Source: Clostridium tunisiense TJ (GTDB taxonomy: Bacteria > Bacillota > Clostridia > Clostridiales > Clostridiaceae). Taken from it: 64,000 bases of DNA. Under the pieces are notes generated by a model. That model saw nothing but the letters and a program-made list of their open reading frames with translations, made no database searches and had not been told where the DNA came from. The stretch is taken from the NCBI RefSeq assembly GCF_000300195.1, contig NZ_AMQH01000012.1, positions 62,001 through 126,000 of the forward strand, written 5' to 3'. Positions 38,775 through 51,202 of the stretch are shown here, in pieces; the stretch's first letter is position 1; every line of letters starts with the position of its first letter. The position numbers and the translations under genes were made by a program.

Positions 38775-39857
38775 GTGAATAAAAAGAAAATCATAATGAC
38801 TGGTGGAGGCAGCGCCGGACATGTAACACCAAACATTGCATTAATGCCAGCATTAAAAGAGCTTGGGTATGAAATCCAATATATTGGAACTGAAAGTGGC
38901 ATAGAGCGAAGTATTATCCAAGAAGAAAACATAAAATATCATGTTATATCTAGTGGAAAGCTTAGGAGATATTTTGATATAAAAAATTTTACAGACCCTT
39001 TCAAGGTTATCAAAGGTGTTTTTGATGCAAAAAAAATACTAAAAGACGAAAAACCAGATATAGTTTTTTCTAAGGGTGGTTTTGTATCTGTACCAGTAGT
39101 ACTTGGAGCTTTTTTAAATAAAATTCCAGTAATTATACATGAGTCAGATATAACCCCTGGACTCGCAAATAAAATTGCAATGCCTTATGCTACAAAGGTA
39201 TGTGTTACCTTTCCAGAGGCCTTAAATCACGTAAATAAAAAGAAAGCTGTACTTACAGGTTCTCCAATCAGAAAAGAATTACTTGAGGGCAATAAGATAA
39301 AAGGAAAAAATCTATGTGGTTTTAAGGATGATAAACCTGTTGTATTTATAATGGGTGGAAGTTTAGGCGCTAGAGCCATAAATAACATGGTGAGGGATGG
39401 GTTAAAGGATTTATTAAAAACCTTCAATATAATTCATATTTGTGGAAAAGGAAATATAGAGGAAGGGCTTAATAATAAATCAGGTTATGCCCAATTTGAG
39501 TATGTAAAAGATGAGTTGCCACATTTAATGGCAGCAGCGGATTTAGTAATATCTAGAGCGGGAGCAAATTCAATTTTCGAATTATTAGCTCTTAAAAAGC
39601 CAAGTTTATTGATTCCCCTAACAGCAAAAGCAAGCCGTGGAGATCAAATTTTAAATGCTGAATCTTTTGATAGACAAGGTTTTAGTATGGTGGCCGATGA
39701 AGAGCAGTTAAATTCTAATATATTAATAGATAAGGTAAATGAACTTTACAAGGATAGGGATAAGTATATTGGATATATGGCTAAGAGCCAAACAAAAGAT
39801 AGTATAAATAAAATAATAACTTTAATAGAAGAAAATAGAAAGCCTAGAGAAAAGTAA
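38775..39857 (+). CDS. murG: UDP-GlcNAc:lipid I N-acetylglucosaminyltransferase
   Basis: 360 residues from GTG 38775, with AGGAGGT (38761-38767) at proper distance; the frame is open 16 codons earlier without RBS. The GT28 signature [14 protein letters not shown] near the N-terminus and the C-terminal [10 protein letters not shown] and [12 protein letters not shown] motifs are intact. MurG makes lipid II at the inner face of the membrane. The usual division-cell-wall gene cluster is absent, so it is a dispersed copy, as in several clostridia. A hairpin terminator includes the stop codon. Confidence 0.9.
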   Translation: MNKKKIIMTGGGSAGHVTPNIALMPALKELGYEIQYIGTESGIERSIIQEENIKYHVISSGKLRRYFDIKNFTDPFKVIKGVFDAKKILKDEKPDIVFSKGGFVSVPVVLGAFLNKIPVIIHESDITPGLANKIAMPYATKVCVTFPEALNHVNKKKAVLTGSPIRKELLEGNKIKGKNLCGFKDDKPVVFIMGGSLGARAINNMVRDGLKDLLKTFNIIHICGKGNIEEGLNNKSGYAQFEYVKDELPHLMAAADLVISRAGANSIFELLALKKPSLLIPLTAKASRGDQILNAESFDRQGFSMVADEEQLNSNILIDKVNELYKDRDKYIGYMAKSQTKDSINKIITLIEENRKPREK

Positions 39858-39875
39858 TTTCTCTAGGCTTTTCTT
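39841..39875 (+). terminator. Terminator of murG
   Basis: AGCCTAGAGAAA (39841-39852) overlaps the end of the gene and pairs with TTTCTCTAGGCT (39858-39869), followed by TTT. Confidence 0.88.
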
Positions 39876-40209
39876 CGTAAGGATATTATCTAGATGTTAT
39901 TTAATTTGATGTAGTTAAAGTAATTGTAATTAAAATAGTTATAATTAAAAAAGAAAATAGTATTTCATAGAATATGAAGATGATTTCACTGAAGTAATGA
40001 ACCTTAAATATAGGGAATCAAAGTCGAGATTTAACCCATGGATAGAACTTGCTTTGGTTCATTTAAAACATTTTGAAGATGAATGAAATTCATCATGAAT
40101 AAACTAAGCTTTGGCTAAGGAAGCTTGTGGAAATATATGTTTTTTTAAATAAAAAACTTACATTTTGGGTATTAATATTAGATAGCACCAAATTAAAGGA
40201 GGAAAAATA
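39876..40209. other. Intergenic region with possible gene relic
   Basis: No complete gene. A 41-codon open frame (39961-40086) between stops reads like a protein end (for example SRFNPWIELALVHLKHFEDE) but has no start or RBS upstream. It may be a decayed gene end. Confidence 0.3.
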
Positions 40210-41598
40210 TTGAAAATTAAATTTTTAGGAGCTACTGAATGCGTTACTGGGTCTTGTCATTTATTAAATATAGATGAATATAATATATTGCTAGACTGTG
40301 GACTATATCAAGGTAGTGATGGAAAAGAAAATAGAAATAGCGAGATAGGATTTAATGCAGAGGATATTGATTTAGTAATTTTATCTCATGCCCATATGGA
40401 TCATAGTGGAAGAATCCCTCTGCTTTTTAAAGAAGGCTTTAAAGGAAGGGTAATTTGTACTAAGGGCACAGCAGATTTAAGTAATATTATGTTAATTGAT
40501 TGTGCTCATATTCAAGTTACAGATGCAAATTGGAAAAATAAAAAAAGAGAAGAAAAAGGATTAGAACCTATAATTCCACTTTATGATATAAAGGATGCAG
40601 AGGAGAGTTTAAAATATTTTGAAGGCTACGATTATGATGAGAAAATTTCAATACTTCCTAATATAAAGCTAATCTTTAGAGATGCAGGGCATCTTTTAGG
40701 CTCTGCCATATGTGAAATTTTAATCAATGAAATGGAAGAAACTGAAAGAAAAGTAGTTTATAGTGGGGATATTGGCAATGTTAATTTACCAATTCTTAGA
40801 GATCCAACTCCAGTTTCACAAGGAGATATTGTTATCATGGAAACGACTTATGGTAATAAAGAACATAAGGCTGTGGAGGAAAATCTACACCAATTAGTAG
40901 AAATAGTAAAGAAAACCTTTGAACAGGGAGGAAATATAATAATACCCTCCTTTTCCGTTGGAAGAACCCAAGAAATAATATATGCATTAAATAAATATGT
41001 GGAACAAGGAGAGCTTACGCACTGCAAGGTTTATGTTGACAGCCCTCTAGCTAAGGACACTACTAAAATCTTTGAAAAGTATGAAGAATACTTTGATAGT
41101 GATGCAAAAGGGTTAATTAAAATGGGAGATAATCCACTAAAATTTAAAGGGTTATACTTTACTGAAAGTACAGAGGAATCAATAGCCTTAAAGGATATTA
41201 AAGAAGGTTTAGTAATTATTGCAGCAAGTGGAATGTGTGAGGGTGGAAGAGTTGTTCATCATTTAAAAAATAATTTAGAAAGAGAAGAATGCGCTGTGGT
41301 ATTTGTGGGGTATCAATCTGAGGGTACCTTAGGTAAAAAAATTTTAAATGGGGATAGTGAAGTAAAAATATTTGGGGAAGAAATTCAGGTAAAAGCAAAA
41401 ATATATAATCTTGAAGGGCTATCTGGCCATGGGGATAAAAAGGTATTGCATAACTGGTTAAAAGGTTTTAAAAACAAGCCAAACACTGTGTTTCTAGTAC
41501 ATGGTGAAGGTGATAGTATAAATTCCTTCAATAGAGAAATAACTTCAAAAGGCTATAAATCAGTAATTCCCAAAAAAAATCAGGAGTTTATTCTATGA
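40210..41598 (+). CDS. Metallo-beta-lactamase/beta-CASP RNA-processing nuclease-like protein
   Basis: 462 residues, starting TTG 40210 with AAAGGAGG before it. The zinc-binding HAHMDHSGRIP motif, GHLLGSA, YSGDIGN and the later beta-CASP elements (PSFSVGRTQEIIY, IAASGMCEGGRVVHH, LSGHGDKK, VHGEGDS) are all present, so the fold is that of mRNA 3'-end processing-like nucleases found in bacteria and archaea. There is no KH domain as in archaeal CPSF-like proteins. It acts on RNA in relatives; here the substrate is unknown. It is monocistronic. Confidence 0.85.
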   Translation: MKIKFLGATECVTGSCHLLNIDEYNILLDCGLYQGSDGKENRNSEIGFNAEDIDLVILSHAHMDHSGRIPLLFKEGFKGRVICTKGTADLSNIMLIDCAHIQVTDANWKNKKREEKGLEPIIPLYDIKDAEESLKYFEGYDYDEKISILPNIKLIFRDAGHLLGSAICEILINEMEETERKVVYSGDIGNVNLPILRDPTPVSQGDIVIMETTYGNKEHKAVEENLHQLVEIVKKTFEQGGNIIIPSFSVGRTQEIIYALNKYVEQGELTHCKVYVDSPLAKDTTKIFEKYEEYFDSDAKGLIKMGDNPLKFKGLYFTESTEESIALKDIKEGLVIIAASGMCEGGRVVHHLKNNLEREECAVVFVGYQSEGTLGKKILNGDSEVKIFGEEIQVKAKIYNLEGLSGHGDKKVLHNWLKGFKNKPNTVFLVHGEGDSINSFNREITSKGYKSVIPKKNQEFIL

Positions 41599-41766
41599 AA
41601 ATAATTAAAAACTTAACAAGCTTCAGTGCCGGAAATTATAATTTTAGGGTTGAAATTTAATTTATTTGAGTTATAATTTTATTGTAAAGCTATGTTAATC
41701 TTTGGTAATAGATAAAAACTAAAGATTTTATAGAATATATTGCAATTACCAGTAATATTCTAAAAG

Positions 41767-41784
41767 TTGTTACTGTTTTAACAA
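41767..41784 (+). promoter_or_regulatory. Rex (NADH/NAD+ redox repressor) operator
   Basis: TTGTTACTGTTTTAACAA matches the clostridial Rex consensus TTGTTAANNNNTTAACAA at 13 of the 14 defined positions (C for A at position 7). It lies 54 bases before the nifJ start, where a repressor would block transcription. A wider inverted repeat (41739-41747 with 41783-41791, ATTGCAATT/AATTGCAAT) overlaps its right half. Confidence 0.65.
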
Positions 41785-41793
41785 TTGCAATAA

Positions 41794-45357
<3,564 letters not shown>

Positions 45358-45360
45358 ATT

Positions 45361-45393
45361 TAAAGAGGTAGCATATGCTGCCTCTTTATTTTT
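45361..45393 (+). terminator. Terminator of nifJ
   Basis: TAAAGAGGTAGCA pairs with TGCTGCCTCTTTA (one G-T; inner pairs open into the loop), followed by a T-run. Confidence 0.85.
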
Positions 45394-45769
45394 GAAAAAA
45401 TTTAATTTTAAAAAGTCACAATTAATATAAGTGTATAATTATGAAAATCTACAGGGTGTTAATTAACTTTCTTGACTCAAATCCCCCTCGAAAAAAGACG
45501 CTCTACAAAATCAACTTATTTTTTATTTAAAAGAATGAGTTGATGCCAAGTTTTATATACACATCACAGAAAGTTAGAATAATAATTTAAAACTAATTAA
45601 AAAAGTATAAATAATTAAAGGGCTTTTGAGAAATTATAAGGTGTATGAAGCAAAAAAGGTGAATTTTTAGATGAATATATAAAAATTACCAAAATATAAT
45701 ATAAAAGTACTTTTAATATTTGTAAATTCAGGGTACAATTAAAACATACTACTTAAGGAGGTAATTGAT
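45394..45769. other. Intergenic region before DUF1292 gene
   Basis: About 375 AT-rich bases with no gene. One hairpin, ATCAACTTATT with AATGAGTTGAT (45510-45520 with 45534-45544), has a G-T pair and no T-run. Confidence 0.35.
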
Positions 45770-46123
45770 ATGGAAGAAAATAAAAATGGTTGTTGCTGTG
45801 GTGGAAATCATGAGCATGAGCATGAACATAATCATGGAGAAGGAGATTGTGGATGCGGCTGTCATGATCATGAACATGAAGCATTAATAGTTGATTTAGA
45901 GGATGAAAACGGCAATACTATTCAATGCGAAATAGTTGATGGATTCCTTTTTGAAGAAAATGAATATGCTTTAGTGCAAAATCCAGAAGATGGTTCAATA
46001 TATTTATTTAAAGTTGTTGGAGATGAGGAAGTTGGAGAGCTTGTAGTTCCAGAAGATGAAGAGTATGAAGCTGCAAGAGCATACTATGAACAGTTAATAG
46101 AGAGTGAAGCTGAAGGTAATTAG
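45770..46123 (+). CDS. DUF1292 protein with His/Cys-rich metal-binding N-terminus
   Basis: 117 residues. The N-terminal 37 residues carry a CCC cluster, HEHEHEHNH and DCGCGCHDHEH, a sequence that could bind Zn, Ni or Cu. The C-terminal 80 residues are a standard DUF1292 domain (IVDLEDENGNTIQCEIVDGF, YALVQNPEDGSIYLF) that occurs in Firmicutes beside yrrK/yqgF. That neighbourhood is absent here, so this is a detached copy. Function of the domain is unknown. AAGGAGG precedes ATG 45770. Confidence 0.87.
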   Translation: MEENKNGCCCGGNHEHEHEHNHGEGDCGCGCHDHEHEALIVDLEDENGNTIQCEIVDGFLFEENEYALVQNPEDGSIYLFKVVGDEEVGELVVPEDEEYEAARAYYEQLIESEAEGN

Positions 46124-46144
46124 TCACACTAAATTTGTTCAGTG

Positions 46145-46172
46145 AGAGTCGTTGGATTTCAGCGACTCTTTT
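46145..46172 (+). terminator. Terminator of DUF1292 gene
   Basis: AGAGTCGTT (46145-46153) pairs with AGCGACTCT (46161-46169) with one G-T, followed by TTTT. Confidence 0.85.
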
Positions 46173-46200
46173 CTATATTTATTAAAGGTGGTACTTACAA

Positions 46201-46839
46201 ATGGAAAAATTGGCTATATTTGACATAGACTTTACTTTAACCAAAAAGGAAACTTCAATAGAATTGTATAAGTATATGCTAAGGAAAGATCCAAAACTTA
46301 TTAGACATCTTCCTAAACATTTAATAACTTTACTGCTTTACGGAATGAAATTTTATGATGAAAAGAAAAGCAAGGAAGCATTTTTAAGATTTTTGGATGG
46401 GGTTGAAGAAAAAGAAGTTCAAAGAATTGTTAAGGATTTTTATAGAGAGAAATTAAGCACAATTATTTATGAAGATGCCATTAAAATGATAAAGAAGCTA
46501 AAAAATGAAGGATATAAAATATATTTAATTTCTGCTTCGGGAGAGTTTTATTTAAATGAACTCTATAACATAAAAGAAGTGGATAAGATAATTGGAACAA
46601 GATTTAAAGTTGAAAATGGTGTATTTAAATCTCTTATGGAAGGTGCTAATTGCAAAGGTGAAGAAAAAATTAAAAGGTTAATGGAAGAACTAAAAAAAGA
46701 CAATGTAGAAGTTGATTTTAAAAGTTCCTACATGTTCTCTGATTCCTTAGCGGACTTGCCACTATTAAATTTAGTTGGAAAAGGTTACTTAATTAACTAT
46801 AAAGGAAAACATGATTTAGAAATATTAAGATGGAAATAG
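46201..46839 (+). CDS. HAD-IB family phosphatase
   Basis: 212 residues of the phosphoserine-phosphatase-like group. Motif I is FDIDFTLTKKET (nucleophile and acid Asp), motif II SASGEF, and motif III/IV MFSDSLADLPLL. The helical cap between motifs I and II (about 20-90) fits class I caps of lipid-phosphate or serine phosphatases. The substrate is not predictable. ATG 46201 follows AAAGGTGG. The aminotransferase gene begins 48 bases later, so the two are likely co-transcribed. Confidence 0.82.
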   Translation: MEKLAIFDIDFTLTKKETSIELYKYMLRKDPKLIRHLPKHLITLLLYGMKFYDEKKSKEAFLRFLDGVEEKEVQRIVKDFYREKLSTIIYEDAIKMIKKLKNEGYKIYLISASGEFYLNELYNIKEVDKIIGTRFKVENGVFKSLMEGANCKGEEKIKRLMEELKKDNVEVDFKSSYMFSDSLADLPLLNLVGKGYLINYKGKHDLEILRWK

Positions 46840-46887
46840 CAATGCATTTATAACATATATATGATGATTTAAAAAGGAAGTGCAATT

Positions 46888-47706
46888 ATGAGTGAATGTG
46901 TAAGTAAAGTGTTTATTTATAATGGAGACGTAATGCCTGGTGATGAATTTGAAGCTCTATATCCTAAATCTGAAAAATTATTATATGAAGTAATCAGGAT
47001 TATTAATGGAAAACCGCTGTTTTTAAAGGAACACTTAGAAAGACTTAAAAACTCTATTGACTTTTCAGGAGTTAAAGGAAATTTTCTCGAGAAGGACATA
47101 AGACAGAATATTCTAAAGTTAATTAAAGAAAATTCTATGGAACAAGGAAATATAAAATTAATATTAGATGAGAACAATACCTTGATTTATTGTGTTAAAC
47201 ACAGCTATCCAACTAAAGAAATGTATAGTACTGGAGTTAAAACTATACTTTATTTCGGCGAACGAGAAAATCCAAATGCTAAGGTTATAAACAAGAGTTT
47301 TAGGCAAGTAATAGATGAAAAATTGAAAGAAACTAATAGTTATGAAGCTATCCTTGTGAATAAGGATGGATATATAACTGAAGGAAGCAAAAGTAATATT
47401 TTTATGATACGAGAAAATTATGTTTTCACTGCACCGATAAAGGCAGTTCTTCCAGGGATCACAAGAGAAATGATAATTAAGGCTTGCGAAAGCATTGGCT
47501 TAGTTGTTATAGAGAAAAATATACACTATAAGGATTTAATAGAATTAGATGGTTTATTTATATCAGGTACATCTCCAAAGGCGTTGCCAATAAATGAAGT
47601 TCAAGGGGAAAAGTTTAATTCTGCTCATAATGAGGTTATAAAGGACATAATGAGGGAATTTGACAAGATAATTATTGATGATTTAACTAATTTTAATTAT
47701 ATTTAA
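46888..47706 (+). CDS. Class IV PLP-dependent aminotransferase
   Basis: 272 residues, fold-type IV. The PLP-Lys lies in NPNAKVINKSFRQ and the cofactor Glu in TEGSKSNIFM, followed by APIKAVLPGITREMII. Length and motifs fit branched-chain aminotransferases, D-amino acid aminotransferases and 4-amino-4-deoxychorismate lyase alike. No pab gene lies nearby, so a folate role is not supported by context. AAAAGGAAG precedes ATG 46888. Confidence 0.83.
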   Translation: MSECVSKVFIYNGDVMPGDEFEALYPKSEKLLYEVIRIINGKPLFLKEHLERLKNSIDFSGVKGNFLEKDIRQNILKLIKENSMEQGNIKLILDENNTLIYCVKHSYPTKEMYSTGVKTILYFGERENPNAKVINKSFRQVIDEKLKETNSYEAILVNKDGYITEGSKSNIFMIRENYVFTAPIKAVLPGITREMIIKACESIGLVVIEKNIHYKDLIELDGLFISGTSPKALPINEVQGEKFNSAHNEVIKDIMREFDKIIIDDLTNFNYI

Positions 47707-47996
47707 TAAGGGCAGTTTTTCTATTTTACAGGTGAGTAAAGACACTTAAGTAAGAAGTTATGGGAGAGTAAAACATTGTTTATAAAATAGATATTCTTTA
47801 ATGTAAGTATTCTTTTAAATCTATTAGTGAAAATTATTTAACTAAGTAATCAAGATTTTAAGACTTGATTTATAAACTCACTTTATAATGGGGAATAGTG
47901 GGTTTTTCAAAGATTGCTAAAGGGTATAGAACTTACTTTTAAAGCTTGGATAAGATGCATATTCATAATTTAAGGGGTTTCAAAGAAAAAATATCA

Positions 47997-48023
47997 TAAA
48001 GTAAGGGATAATTTTGACGATAA
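47997..48023 (+). promoter_or_regulatory. Sigma-D (sigma-28) promoter of the fapA-che operon
   Basis: TAAA (47997-48000), a 15-base spacer and GACGATAA (48016-48023) match the flagellar sigma consensus TAAA-N15-GCCGATAA at all but one defined base. It lies 187 bases before fapA in an otherwise gene-free 503-base gap. Confidence 0.65.
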
Positions 48024-48209
48024 TTATAGATATAAGACTAACTAAGGTGAAATATGGCATATTAATAAGAAGGTTGCCTTAATAACTTTAATTAAATAAA
48101 TTCATAAATAATACAGTTAAGTTTTGTATTTAATTATATGAAATACTAATCTAAATCTATCCCTAACTTTGTGTGTCTAAAAGAGATTATTAATAAGGGG
48201 GGATCATGG

Positions 48210-50213
48210 GTGAAGGAATACAGTTTTTATGGAAAAAATTTAGAAGGGTGTCTTGATGAAAGTAGCAAGGAGCTTAATATACCTAAAGATCAATTAGTTT
48301 ATAAGGTGATCAGCGATAAGAAAAGCTTATTTAAAAAAACATTTAACATTATAGTGTATGTAGAATCAGAAAGCCCTTCGAGTACATATGATAAGACAGA
48401 AAATGTGGTTAGTGATAAAAACATAAATGGGGAAGAAGAAAAAAAATCTTCAAAACCAAATGAGAAACTTGGCAGTGTTAAGGTTCTGGGTGGGGAGTTA
48501 ATTATCAAAGATTCAGAAGATAAAAGAGCAAAACCTATAATAGTGATAGGAGAAGGTGTCATTGTAAAGGTTGATGGAAAGGAAGTTTCAAGTAGAGCAG
48601 CAGTAACCAGTGAGAATAATATCGAGATTGAGTTTGAAAATCTTAAGGCTAAAAGAGAACTAAATATAAGTATTTCAGAGGATAAGCTAGAGTGCTATAT
48701 ATCTATAACTTATTCTCCTGAAGTGATTTATGGACTTCAGGATGCTGAAGAAAGTAATTCAATAACTTTAGACTCAAAGATAGTTAAAAAAGAACACCCT
48801 CCACTATTCACTGAACAGGAAATCTTAGAAATACTTAAGAGCAAAGGTGTTATTTATGGGTACTGTAAAGAAAATATAAAAATCTGCTTAAGTCCTGAAG
48901 GTGCAAAGGAAGTTTTAGTTGCAAGAGGAGATCAGGTTGTTCCATCTGAAAATGATATAGTAGAGGTTTTATTTAAACAAAGTAATACACATGATTTTGA
49001 GTTAGATGATAGTGGAAATGTGGATTTTAAATCTATAGGAAATATTTCTAGTGTTAAGAAGGGAGACATTCTTTGCAAAAGGGTTTTAGGAAAGGATGGA
49101 ATTCCTGGGAAAAATGTTTTTGGACAAGTCATCGCTCCTAAAAATAGAAAAGAAAAAGACATAGTGCCTAAAGAGGGTTGCGAACTTATGGATGAGAACA
49201 CCATTGTAGCCTCTATGGATGGTAAGCCTCAGGTTAAAGGAAATTACTACTCTGTGCACAATATTCATAAGGTCATGGGGGATGTGGATATTAAAACTGG
49301 AAATATTCATTTCATTGGCGATGTTATAGTTTATGGTGACGTTAAGGAAGGAATGAACATAGAAGCTGGGAATTCTATACTCATTAATTCTAATGTTTAT
49401 AGAGCTGTTTTAAAAGCCGGAAGTGATATCTGTATAAAAGGAAATGTAATTTCTTCTTCTATAGTAGCAGGAAGTAATTATGTAGATTTATTAAAATACA
49501 CAGATTGCTTAGAAGAGTTAGCTGATACTTTAAAATCCATAAGTAGTATTGTAGAGCAAGTTAAACACAATAAGTTTTCTGTTCAAAATATACCTGATGG
49601 ATCCTTGATAAAAAACATAGTAGATAGCAAATATAGAGGATTTAAGGGGAAGGTTAATGAAATATTTAAACAAATGCAAAATTTAAAAGATACACAAAAT
49701 AAAGTTTTTAGAATAATGAACGATAAATTATCAGATGCCTATTTTTCTAATATAAAGGACTATGGTGAATTAAAACATATTGAGGATTTAATTAGAGAAA
49801 AGTTAGAAAGAATGAAGGGCACAGAAGAAAATATGTCAAATATAACACTGAACTATGTACAGGACTCGAATATAGAAGGTTCAGGAGATATAGTGATTGT
49901 GGGAAAAGGAGTTTACAAATCCCATATTACTGCCATGAGTAATCTTTACTTTGTTGGAAATGAAAACAGCACTGCTAGGGGTGGAGTCTTAAGAGCTAAG
50001 AAGGAAATAAGTGCTAAAATTGTAGGATCACCTACTGGTGTAAGTACCATACTTGCGGTACCAAAAGATGGACATATATATTGTAATATTGCACATTTAA
50101 ATACTAAATTCATGGTAGGGGAAAAAGAAGTTGTATTAGATGAATCCTATAAAAACATACACGCTTATTTAAATAAAGATTCAGAACTAATAGTTGATAA
50201 ATTAAAACTATAA
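48210..50213 (+). CDS. FapA (DUF342) flagellar assembly/polymer-localisation-type protein
   Basis: 667 residues from GTG 48210, with AAGGGGGG before it; the frame opens 13 codons earlier. The N-terminal region resembles a Jag-N-like helical domain (FYGKNLEGCLDESSKELNI); a right-handed beta-helical DUF342 core (about 350-470, repeated GNIHFIGDVIVYGDV, GNSILINSNVYRAVLKAG) follows, then a coiled-coil (about 490-590) and more beta-repeats. FapA-type proteins help polar localisation of flagella in other bacteria. It opens the chemotaxis operon; cheW follows 13 bases later. Confidence 0.8.
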   Translation: MKEYSFYGKNLEGCLDESSKELNIPKDQLVYKVISDKKSLFKKTFNIIVYVESESPSSTYDKTENVVSDKNINGEEEKKSSKPNEKLGSVKVLGGELIIKDSEDKRAKPIIVIGEGVIVKVDGKEVSSRAAVTSENNIEIEFENLKAKRELNISISEDKLECYISITYSPEVIYGLQDAEESNSITLDSKIVKKEHPPLFTEQEILEILKSKGVIYGYCKENIKICLSPEGAKEVLVARGDQVVPSENDIVEVLFKQSNTHDFELDDSGNVDFKSIGNISSVKKGDILCKRVLGKDGIPGKNVFGQVIAPKNRKEKDIVPKEGCELMDENTIVASMDGKPQVKGNYYSVHNIHKVMGDVDIKTGNIHFIGDVIVYGDVKEGMNIEAGNSILINSNVYRAVLKAGSDICIKGNVISSSIVAGSNYVDLLKYTDCLEELADTLKSISSIVEQVKHNKFSVQNIPDGSLIKNIVDSKYRGFKGKVNEIFKQMQNLKDTQNKVFRIMNDKLSDAYFSNIKDYGELKHIEDLIREKLERMKGTEENMSNITLNYVQDSNIEGSGDIVIVGKGVYKSHITAMSNLYFVGNENSTARGGVLRAKKEISAKIVGSPTGVSTILAVPKDGHIYCNIAHLNTKFMVGEKEVVLDESYKNIHAYLNKDSELIVDKLKL

Positions 50214-50226
50214 GGGGGGAAAAAAT

Positions 50227-50676
50227 ATGGCCAAAGAATTAAAATTACTTGTATTTAACATAGGTGAACAGTTTTTCTCTGGAGATATCATGGAAGTTGA
50301 AAGAATTCTTACTTATGAAACACCAACCAAACTACCAGATTCACCAGATTTCTTAGAGGGAGTAATAAACTATGAAGGAAATATTTTACCAATAATTAGT
50401 TTGGCAAAAAGATTTAATGTGGCAACAGTAAACTCAACAGATAAAAATAAAAGTTGCATTATTGTTACAAGATATGGTAATAAGGCTATAGGAATTATAG
50501 TGGATGCAGTTAATGAAGTAAAGTCAGTGAGTGAAGACTCTATTGAGGATGCACCTGAAATCTCTTCTGCTATTGCCAAAAGATATATAAGGGGATTGGT
50601 TAAAACAGAGGACAAAATAATTATACTACTCCATCTGAGCAATGTATTGTCAGAGGAAGAAAAAGAAAGAATTTAA
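50227..50676 (+). CDS. cheW: Chemotaxis coupling protein CheW (first copy)
   Basis: 149 residues of the CheW/SH3-like fold, with LPDSPDFLEGVINYEGNILP and IVTRYGNKAIGIIVDAVNEV. It links methyl-accepting receptors to CheA in the arrays at the cell pole. A second, shorter CheW (132 residues) lies 5.6 kb downstream, so one may work with a different receptor class. AAGGGGGG precedes ATG 50227. Fifteen bases separate it from cheD. Confidence 0.92.
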   Translation: MAKELKLLVFNIGEQFFSGDIMEVERILTYETPTKLPDSPDFLEGVINYEGNILPIISLAKRFNVATVNSTDKNKSCIIVTRYGNKAIGIIVDAVNEVKSVSEDSIEDAPEISSAIAKRYIRGLVKTEDKIIILLHLSNVLSEEEKERI

Positions 50677-50690
50677 ACCTTGGGGGAAAT

Positions 50691-51179
50691 ATGGAGTATA
50701 AAGAAATAAAAGTAGGAATTGCGGACTTGAAAGTAGCAACGGTTCCAGATAGGTTAATAACCATAGGCTTAGGTTCTTGTATAGGTATTGCACTACTTGA
50801 TAAAGTATCAGGGATTGGTGGACTAGCTCACATTATGCTACCAGATAGCTCTAAGTTTAGCAAAGTAAATAATGATGTAAAATTTGCTGACTTAGCTATT
50901 CCAATACTCATAAAAAAAATGAAGGAATTGGGTGCTAGTGAAAGAAATCTAAAAGCAAAAATTGCTGGTGGAGCTTCTATGTTCAACTTTTCAGACAATA
51001 AGATAAACATGGATATTGGAGATAGGAATGGTAAGGCTGTAAAAGAAATTTTGAAATCCTTTCGAATTCCCATCGAAAGTGAAGATGTAGGTGGAACAAA
51101 AGGTAGAACTATTACCTTTGATACTGTAACTGGTGACCTTTATGTAAGAACTGTGGGCGAGGGGACAAAAACTATATAA
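50691..51179 (+). CDS. cheD: Chemoreceptor glutamine deamidase CheD
   Basis: 162 residues. The catalytic Cys (GLGSCIGIALLD) and His (GLAHIMLPDS) are present, along with ARINGGASMF-like AKIAGGASMFNF. CheD deamidates receptor glutamines, and in Bacillus-type chemotaxis it binds CheC, which is also encoded here. Spacing in the operon is tight on both sides. Confidence 0.94.
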   Translation: MEYKEIKVGIADLKVATVPDRLITIGLGSCIGIALLDKVSGIGGLAHIMLPDSSKFSKVNNDVKFADLAIPILIKKMKELGASERNLKAKIAGGASMFNFSDNKINMDIGDRNGKAVKEILKSFRIPIESEDVGGTKGRTITFDTVTGDLYVRTVGEGTKTI

Positions 51180-51202
51180 TTTACACTAAATGGAGTGATT
51201 AT

